The translations under genes were made by a program, and so were the position numbers. From contig BJOX01000188.1 in NCBI GenBank assembly GCA_009731375.1, positions 804,989-837,551 of the forward strand: a stretch of 32,563 nucleotides of DNA, read 5' to 3'. The stretch is from Paulinella micropora (lineage: Eukaryota > Cercozoa > Imbricatea > Euglyphida). Of the stretch, positions 1-32,563 are shown in pieces; the first letter of the stretch is position 1; each line of letters begins with the position of its first letter. Below the pieces are notes generated by a model. The model was not told where the DNA came from. It was given only the letters and a program-made list of their open reading frames with translations, and made no database searches.

Positions 1-250
1 GGGGGGGCCGCCGCACATAAACGACTACACCTTTACAATAACATATATACATAACATAACAACATAATATTAATATCACCGCACAATATATCTAAACAGA
101 AATATTAATTTTAATAACTATAATATAATATTAATACTGAGCAGCTGAATACTAATTTAATATCGACATCTTCCTTAATACGCTCAACTAGTACTGAATA
201 ACTAGGTTTCCACCTTAGATAAAGGTATAACTTACTAGCTATACTTTTCA
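1..250. other. AT-rich flank, no gene seen
   Basis: AT-rich sequence with many short TAATATTA-like stretches. There is no convincing open frame, RNA gene or known repeat. It could be the promoter-distal flank of the gene that starts at 2575. Confidence 0.5.
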
Positions 251-370
251 CGTGGACGTTCCCTGAGTCCAATTGTAAAATTGTTCTCTCAATAAAAATG
301 AAGAAGAAGAAGAGAGAGAGAGAGAGAGAGAGAGAGATCGAGAGATCGAGAGATCGAGAGAAAGAGGAAG

Positions 371-402
<32 letters not shown>

Positions 403-420
403 GGAGGGAGGGAGGGAGGG

Positions 421-451
<31 letters not shown>

Positions 452-594
452 GACGTCCCTGAGTCCAATTGTAAAAATTGTTCTCTCAATAAAAGCGAAG
501 AAGAAGAAGAAGAAGAAGAAGAAGAAGAAGAAGAAGAAGAAGAAGAAGAAGAAGAAGAAGAAGAAGAAGAAGAAGAAGAAGAAGAAGAAGAAGA

Positions 595-643
<49 letters not shown>
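251..643. repeat. Duplicated 43-bp unit followed by (GAA)n/(GA)n
   Basis: A unit beginning gacgt(t)ccctgagtccaa and ending ctctcaataaaa occurs at 255-297 and again at 452-494, nearly identical. Each copy is followed by purine microsatellite ((GAA)n, (GA)n, (GGGA)n). This is the same layout as the exon copies further on: a short unique segment repeated with a microsatellite seeded at its edge. Confidence 0.85.
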
Positions 644-646
<3 letters not shown>

Positions 647-1160
647 TTTGGTCCAAAAGCACTTGTTTCCAAGTGTGTGCAGATGCACTCACACAGCCAG
701 AAAGCTTGAACTAGACATCTCATCTAAATAGTTGAAGACCCTTCAACTACTAAACCTAGTAAACCAGGTAAACTACCTATCTGATTTGAGGAGAACCGGC
801 CGGCCCATATCCACTCCCAGCCGGCCAGAGCTAAATGCCTTTTCTTGGTGGATGGAGGAGTTTATTATTGCTTTAAAATCTTTACACCGATGTGGCCTTC
901 AAGGCTTGACTTAAAATATTCAACCACCACAGCATGCTAAACACCTTTTTTAGCTTTGCTTAATTTTTTGTTATTGTTTTTGCTGTTTTCTTTTATGTTT
1001 GTTGTTTTTACCCAAATAATACATACGGGCAAAGAATGACTGTAATCAGAACCCCTTTCCCCGCAAGTCCCTCATTACACCATAAATGAGAAGAAGGAAA
1101 AGCAGAAGCACCATGCCTGTGCATATCATTGTGTGAATCCTATGCATAACTACACACATC
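644..1160. other. Unique sequence, no gene recognised
   Basis: About 500 bases of non-repetitive sequence of mixed composition. The longest open frame on the + strand is 60 codons (732-914) and resembles nothing I know. A promoter or first non-coding exon of the downstream gene could lie here, but no clear TATA box or initiator is visible. Confidence 0.4.
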
Positions 1161-2569
1161 TTGTTTTCTGCCCTGCTAGATCTCCTGCTCACTTTTGAGG
1201 CAGGTTTTCTGCCTTGGTCTTTCTTTCTTGCTCATTCTTTCTTTTCATCTTGTTGTCTGGTTAGTACTCTGGTTTTCATTTTGGTCTTTCGTTTCTTTCC
1301 TTTCTGGTGTTCTCGTCGTCATCATCATCATCTTCTTCTTCTTCTTCTTCTTCTTCTTCTTCTTCTTCTTCTTCTTCTTCTTCTTCTTCTTCTTCTTCGT
1401 CTCCTCCTTCTCCTTCTCCTTCTCCTTCTTCTTCTTCTTCTTCTTCTTCTTCTTCTTCTTCTCCTTCTCCTTCTCCTCCTCCTTTCTCCTTCTCCTCCTC
1501 CTCCTCCTATCCCTACTCCCTTCTTCTTCTTCTTCTTCTTTTTCTTCTTCTTCTTCTTCTTCTTCTCCTTCTTCTTCTTCTCCTTCTCCTTCTCCTTCTC
1601 CTTCTTCTTCTTCGTCTTCTTCTTCGTCTTCGTCTTCGTCTTCGTCGTCTTCGTCTTCGTCTTCTTCTTCTTCTTCTTCTTTTTCTTCTTCTTCTTCTTC
1701 TTCTTCTGCTTCTGCTTCTGCTTCTTCTTGTTCTTCTTCTTCTTCTTCCTTCTTTCTTTCTTCCTTTTTTCTTCTTCTTTTTTCTTCTTCTTATTCTTTT
1801 TTTTCTTCTTTCTTCTTCTTTCTTTCTCTTTTCTTCTTTCTTTCTCTCTTCTTCTTCTTCTTCTTCTTCTTCTTTTTTCCTCCTCTTCCTCCTCTTTCTC
1901 CTCTTCCTCCTCCTCGTCCTCCTCGTCCTTCTCCTCCTCTTGCTTCTCCTCCTCCTGCTTCTCCTCCTCCTCCTCCTCCTTCTTCTTCTTCCTCTTCCTC
2001 TTCTTCTTCTTCTTCTTGTTCTTCTCCTCCTCCTCCTCCTGCTCCTCCTCCTCCTCCTCCTTCTTCTTCTTCTTCTTCTTCTTCTTCTTCTTCTTCTTCT
2101 TTCTTTCTTTCTTTCTTTCTTTCTTCATTCCTTCCTTCCTTCCTTCCTTCCCTCCTTTCTTCTTTCTTCTTTCTTTCTTCTTCTGTCTTCTTCTGTCTTC
2201 TTCTTTCTTCTTCTTTCTTTCTTTCTTTCTTTCCTTCTTTCTTTCTTTCTTTCTTCTTCTTCTTCCTCTTCTTCTACTACTTCTTCTTCTACTTCTTCTT
2301 CTTCTACTTCTTCTTCTTCTTCTTCTTCTTCCTCTTCCTCTTCCTCCTCCTCCTCCTCCTGTTCCTGCTCCTCTACCTCTCCCTCCCTCTCTCTCTCCCT
2401 CTCCCTCTACCTCTTTATCTTCCTCCTCCTCCTCCTCCTCCTGTTGTTGTTGTTGTTGTTGTTTTATTGGTATATGTACAGAGTGCTGCTGACCATCATC
2501 GCCACCACCAGCAGCAACAGCAACAATAGTTTATCGATTGATCGAAAGTTCTGCTGTTTGTTTTTGCAG
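1161..2569 (+). repeat. Polypyrimidine (CTT/TTC/TCC)n block, probable 5' UTR intron
   Basis: From about 1320 to 2450 the + strand is almost pure pyrimidine: (CTT)n, (TCC)n, (TTTC)n and (TTCC)n, then (TTG)n. It ends with a good acceptor, ctgtttgtttttgcag, at 2569, six bases before the start codon. That suggests the 5' UTR is spliced and this block is intron. The donor and the non-coding exon were not identified. Confidence 0.6.
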
Positions 2570-2574
2570 CAGAT

Positions 2575-28591
<26,017 letters not shown>

Positions 28592-29060
28592 GTACATGTA
28601 TGTACACTATATATAAAAGGTGTTTATTTTCGGTATTTTTTTGGTGTGTTTCCTATACATATATATTTATATATATACATATATATATATATTTATATTT
28701 CTTTATATATTTATATTATATTTATATTTATATTTATGTATATGTATTATATATATGTATATGTATTATATATATGTATATATATATGTTGTATGTATGT
28801 ATCTATCTATGTATGTATCTATGTATGTATGTATTTATGTATGTATGTATGTATGTATGTATGTATGTATGTATGTATGCATGTATGTATGTATGTATGT
28901 ATGTATGTATATATATATATAACATATATATATATATATATATATAATTATACAACATACATACATACATACATACATACATACATACAATTATATATAT
29001 ATATACATATATGATATATATATATATATGTATATATATATGTATCATAGATACATAAGA
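28592..29060 (+). repeat. Probable 3' UTR/flank: AT repeats, (TATG)n and (CATA)n
   Basis: After the stop comes atgtatgtacactatatata, then T-rich and (TA)n sequence, (TATG)n at 28790-28908 and (CATA)n at 28953-28988. The last two are reverse complements and could form a long hairpin after the gene. No clear polyadenylation signal was identified. Confidence 0.6.
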
Positions 29061-29540
29061 GAGATATGCAAATATAGATCACTGATGATATTAATCTGAC
29101 AAAGTCGCCCGACCTTGATCTCATTTTCTTGTATCGTGTAATTTGAGTGTTATGCACAATGCTGGGCATATCACTGGAAAGCTTTTTTCCTGTGCTTTCA
29201 ACGATGGCCTGCCTCGGCGTTGTAAGAGCACTACGAGTGACAGAGAACATCATCATCAGCAGCAGCAGAAGCAGCAGCAGCAGCGTCGTAGTCGTCGTAG
29301 TCGTCGTAGTTATCATCATCATCATCATCGTGGTGGTGGTGGTGGTCGTAGTCGTCGTAGTCGTCGCCGTCGCCCGTCGCCGTCGTCGTCATTTCCGTTG
29401 CTGACAGAGAGCAGTGAAATCAAAACGTGGTGATTTATGATCATGGCAAATCAAGGGCGTCGGTGTTGTGATCGAGACATGTATGAGCAAGGACAATGCA
29501 CATCACACAATAGTGCAACTTTGAACTCAACATGTCGATG

Positions 29541-29572
<32 letters not shown>

Positions 29573-29574
29573 AT
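29061..29574. other. Unique sequence with short (GTC)n/(CAG)n tracts
   Basis: Non-repetitive except for (CAG)n and (TCG)n trinucleotide tracts at 29253-29390 and (ATCT)n at 29540-29568. No open frame with recognisable content. Confidence 0.5.
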
Positions 29575-29578
29575 CGTT

Positions 29579-29945
29579 CCAAAGCTCCGGATAAGCGCTT
29601 TCACATGGTGTGCTCCGCGTGTTTGAACCTCAAATATTCGTTCGAGAAAAATGAGTGTCAAATCAAGCAATTTTTCCGCTTTAAATTGTGTCCACGTCAC
29701 TAGCGACAGCCTTTCAAAATGGCAGAATTGTCCGACTTCGAACTCAGTGTTCTCCATCAAGATTAGTGCTGCGGGGCATGCTGAGGACATGGTTTGAAAG
29801 CTCAGGACAAGAGCTTTCCAACGCTATGCTTCGCGTGTTCGTACCTCAATTATTGATTGAGGACAAGAGCTTTCCAACGGTATACTTCGCGCTTTCGTAC
29901 CTCAAATCTTGATTGAGAACAACAAGTGTTCAAGTTTGGTGAATT
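29579..29945. repeat. Diverged ~59-bp repeat units
   Basis: ggacaagagctttccaacg...cttcgcg...cgtacctcaa...ttgattgag occurs at 29801-29858 and 29860-29917. A more diverged version (ggataagcgctttcacatgg) lies at 29590-29650. No coding role is evident. Confidence 0.7.
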
Positions 29946-30740
29946 TGCCTCTTCAATGTCGTTGGTGATCCTGCAGCATAATATTACTGCAGACGTTCAA
30001 GTGGGAGAAGATTTCACGTTTGGTGAAGATTTTGGCATTGGAATGTCTTTGGTAAATCTTCACCAGAGTGCAGCGGCGTGGGGAAAGCAAGGGATAATGC
30101 ATGTGTATGTACATTACATAAAAGATTTTTACGCGTGATGTGTGTGTACATAGTATACAGGGCATATTATTTTCTGCAATACAAATAATATACATTTTGG
30201 TATGTATATGTATGTATGTATGTATGTATGTTTGTATGTTTGTATGTACGTATGTATGCATGTATGTATGTACGTATGTACGTGTGTACGTATGCACGTA
30301 TGCACGTATGTAGGTATGTATATATGTATATATGTATGTATGTATGTATGTATGTTTTTAGTGAAAGCATACTGTAAGAAATTATACGTGAGAATATTAA
30401 TGTAGAGTCTATATGTATTTTGTAACCGCTATGTGAGAATACAACACACATTTATCATTCTCTTATGATACATTGCGCACCGTCTTTCCACTTTGTAATT
30501 TATTAATAATATTAATATCGAACTTACTAGTCACCGACGGTCACTCCAGTTTATTACCTAAAATTATCATTTTATTGATATCTTAATACGCACTGCTAAT
30601 ATTGGATTATTATTAATGTTACGATAGTAGGATATTTAATAAACAGATAACTGTTACTAACGATATGAAGACTGAGGAATACCTAAAGTAGGGACTCCGT
30701 AATCTCCAGACCAAGGCTTAACCGACAGACCGGAACGATC
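29946..30740. other. Mostly unique sequence with (TATG)n at 30199-30357
   Basis: No gene seen. The (TATG)n stretch has (TACG) variants and is flanked by AT-rich unique sequence. The longest + frame (29926-30138, 70 codons) has no recognised similarity. Confidence 0.5.
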
Positions 30741-30896
30741 AGTATTGCCATCATATTACGGGTGGGCCGGCATAATCCCTTCTCCCCCCCGAGCGCGCTC
30801 GCCAGTATGCGCGCGAGGAGTCGAACTTACGCCCCCGCCCCAACCTCGGGATAAAATGCAAATACGAACCTGAGTGACTGTCGACGCCCTACCCGT
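30741..30896 (-). mobile_element. Possible tRNA-derived SINE, minus strand
   Basis: On the minus strand the sequence has a D-arm-like ggtagggcgtcgacagtc and, about 60 bases on, a B-box match agttcgactcctcg. GC-rich sequence follows. The spacing is roughly that of a tRNA, but the arms do not fold cleanly, so it is not a functional tRNA. Its 5' side abuts the MITE. Confidence 0.35.
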
Positions 30897-30900
30897 ATTA

Positions 30901-31181
30901 ATATTGCTGTTGACATTCAAGACAACAACAAAAAATTGATTTTTCTGTTTTGGTTGGAATTTCAGTTTTGGTTGGAATTTTGATTTTGGGTGAAAATTTG
31001 AATTTTTCAAATTAACTGCTATATTCGTCCGCAAAATATCGTAAATTTTCGCGAAATGTTACCGTTAAATTTGAAAATTTGAATTTTCGTCACAAAAATG
31101 AAAAACTGTCACAAAAATGAAAATCTGACACAAAAATGAAAAACTAATTTTTGTTGTTGTCTTGAATGTCAACAGCAATAT
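30901..31181. mobile_element. MITE, 281 bp, ~35-bp perfect TIRs, ATTA target duplication
   Basis: The left end atattgctgttgacattcaa (then gacaacaacaaaaa) is the exact reverse complement of the right end. The flanks are atta at 30897-30900 and atta at 31182-31185. Inside are AT-rich sequence, a repeated ttttggttggaatt, and three tandem 18-bp units of the type cacaaaaatgaaaaactg near 31089-31145. There is no transposase frame, so it is non-autonomous. Confidence 0.85.
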
Positions 31182-31185
31182 ATTA

Positions 31186-31517
31186 AACAAAATTGTAGGT
31201 TGGGCCAAACGCCAACACTTACTTACATTGTGTAAAATTTTTAGTTAATTTCCCGTTACGCCCTTCGTCGCCTGTTGACTCGGTTTCCGCCACCGCACGC
31301 CTGAAAATGCTCCCCTACTCCGTTGAGACCAAAACCTGCCCTTTATCCTTCATTTTTTGTAACCGGCTCCTAGTCACTCAATATTCCCCCGACCCTGGCC
31401 TCAGTAGTAGTGTCGGTCTATACTATCCTGGGCGAGTCTTCCCTTCCCGCTTTCGCGACTCCGTTGAATCCGCCGATCCAATGCTTCCCCCGCCGTGCCA
31501 TCGTTCTATTTGTATCC
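31186..31517. other. No feature seen
   Basis: Unique sequence that becomes GC-rich from about 31260. A 121-codon open frame starts at 31307 but runs into the minisatellite and has no recognised domain. Confidence 0.4.
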
Positions 31518-31857
31518 GAGTCCATATGTTGTTGCCGCTCCTCCTGCTCGGACGCAGCCGCCATCTGGGTCCCGCCGCATCCAATATGTTGGAACCGCCC
31601 CCGTCTCGGTCACGCCGAATCCCACTTGTTGAAGCCGCCCCCGTCTCGGTCACGCCGAATCCCACTTGTTGAAGCCGCCCCTGTCTCGTTCACGCCGAAT
31701 CCCACTTGTTGAAGCCGCCCCCGTCTCGAACACGCCGACTCCCACTTGTTGAAGCCGCCCCCGTCTCATTCACGCCGAATCCCACTTGTTGAAGCAGCCC
31801 TCGTCTCGGTCACGCCGAATCCCACTTGTTGAAGCCGCCCCCGTCTCGGTCACGCCG
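31518..31857. repeat. 40-bp minisatellite, seven to eight units
   Basis: Units of the type cacgccgaatcccacttgtt followed by gaagccgcccccgtctcggt start at 31571 (degenerate), 31611, 31651, 31691, 31731, 31771 and 31811. A more diverged unit lies around 31518-31552. Variation is concentrated in the last two bases (gt, tt, aa). The unit length is not a multiple of three, which argues against a coding role. Confidence 0.92.
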
Positions 31858-32563
31858 CGAATCACACTGTACCTCGAACTGATACTTCTGGCTTTTAATA
31901 GCCTCATAATGCCCTCTCGGTGCGCTGTAGTCCCGATCGCCCAGCCCCGGCCAGAGGTAACGTAGGCAAGGAAAGGCTCCCCCTGACCTTTGCTACCCCC
32001 ACCAAGGCCCCACCGGCACTGAAACGCCATGCTTGAAACGAACCTGAGAGCTCATAACACGAATGATATACACACCCCCTCATCCACTCATCCACTCATC
32101 ACGACAAGAGAGAGAAGACAGAAGAAGAAGCACAGTCAACCCTAGACGAGTCCTCCATCCCCATGACTATGCAGCTCCCTGAGAAGGGGGGGGACACAGG
32201 CAGGACGGATTACCCTCCCAGAGACTCAAAGCGGGCGGAGGCTAGGTCGGGGGGAAAAAGAGGCGGAAGGCTGGATGGGGGGGGGGAGAGGAATTCAAAA
32301 CTCTAGCCAGGGCTAGGCCCCTTCGGTTCCGTGGCCCCGAGGAGAGGTGGGATTCGATGGGGAGTCAAGGGTGGGAGGAAAAGGAGACTCCATAGGCAAG
32401 CTAGTGTGCCAGTGGGTCGTCTGACTTGCTGGTGGGCTAAGCGAGCCACAGGAGACCCTCTCCTCCCACATCTACGGGATCGGTGCGATGGATTTTCGTC
32501 CCCCCTTGGACTCAGCTTCGGTGGGATACCTTGGGCCTCTGGTGGACTTCCTTCTCCGCCTCT
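31858..32563. other. GC-rich unique sequence, no gene recognised
   Basis: Contains G runs (32196, 32278) and no open frame longer than about 86 codons. Could be the edge of another gene or element beyond the window. Confidence 0.4.

Noticed and set aside
29437-29912. Second protein-coding gene downstream
   Set aside because: The frames are short, contain (ATCT)n and diverged repeat units, and have no recognisable domain or splice pattern.
30790-30880. Functional tRNA gene on the minus strand
   Set aside because: A B-box-like sequence is present, but acceptor and anticodon stems do not pair, so at most it is a SINE relic.
31307-31712. 121-codon frame over the minisatellite
   Set aside because: The 40-bp unit shifts frame at each repeat and the translation resembles nothing known.

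Overview
This is a eukaryotic genomic window dominated by microsatellites. Threaded through it on the + strand is one spliced gene of 24 coding exons (2575-28591). The exons join without a frame break into a 677-residue protein: a Lys-rich N-terminus, five tetratricopeptide repeats (TPRs) and a GT-B catalytic domain of family GT41. Motifs such as VQVTWIGYPNTTG, LDTFPYCGTTTSCEALYMG and FGSFTLLSK place it with SPINDLY (SPY), the nucleocytoplasmic protein O-fucosyltransferase, rather than with O-GlcNAc transferase. All 23 introns are GT-AG. Coding sequence is 2,034 nt of about 26 kb (8 %). The lineage cannot be fixed from the sequence. SPY is typical of plants, algae and many protists, so a microsatellite-rich alga or protist is the likeliest source.

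Layout: 1-1160 is AT-rich or purine-repeat sequence without a recognisable gene. 1161-2569 is a pyrimidine (CTT/TTC) block ending in a splice acceptor, probably a 5' UTR intron. 2575-28591 is the SPY gene. 28592-29060 is (TATG)n/(CATA)n and AT repeats. 29061-30740 is mostly unique sequence with a few diverged repeats. 30741-30896 is a possible minus-strand tRNA-derived SINE, and 30901-31181 is a clear MITE with inverted ends and a 4-bp target duplication. 31518-31857 is a 40-bp minisatellite. The rest, to 32563, shows nothing recognisable.

The most unusual feature is inside the introns. At least 17 of the 24 exons have one or more partial, diverged copies of themselves in the adjacent intron, more than 40 in all. 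Each copy is set in a microsatellite. Upstream copies carry the exon start plus its acceptor; downstream copies carry the exon end plus its donor. All but one are in the same orientation. Several differ from the real exon mainly at synonymous positions. One (25961-26006) has both splice sites and the right phases to act as an alternative exon. In most introns a microsatellite also begins within a few bases of the donor and often repeats the donor sequence itself (GTAAGTAAG, GTATGTATG, GTGAGAGAG). I read this as a gene whose introns have grown by repeated microsatellite-mediated duplication of exon/intron borders, with splice-site sequence seeding the repeats.

Transposon-like sequence lies inside introns 4 and 11: three copies of a dispersed repeat with a (TAA)n side, a TIR element, and a 542-bp tandem repeat. 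There are ten runs of N (4471, 7914, 8098, 8792, 9054, 12529, 16935, 19136, 20413, 22951), so repeat lengths are provisional.
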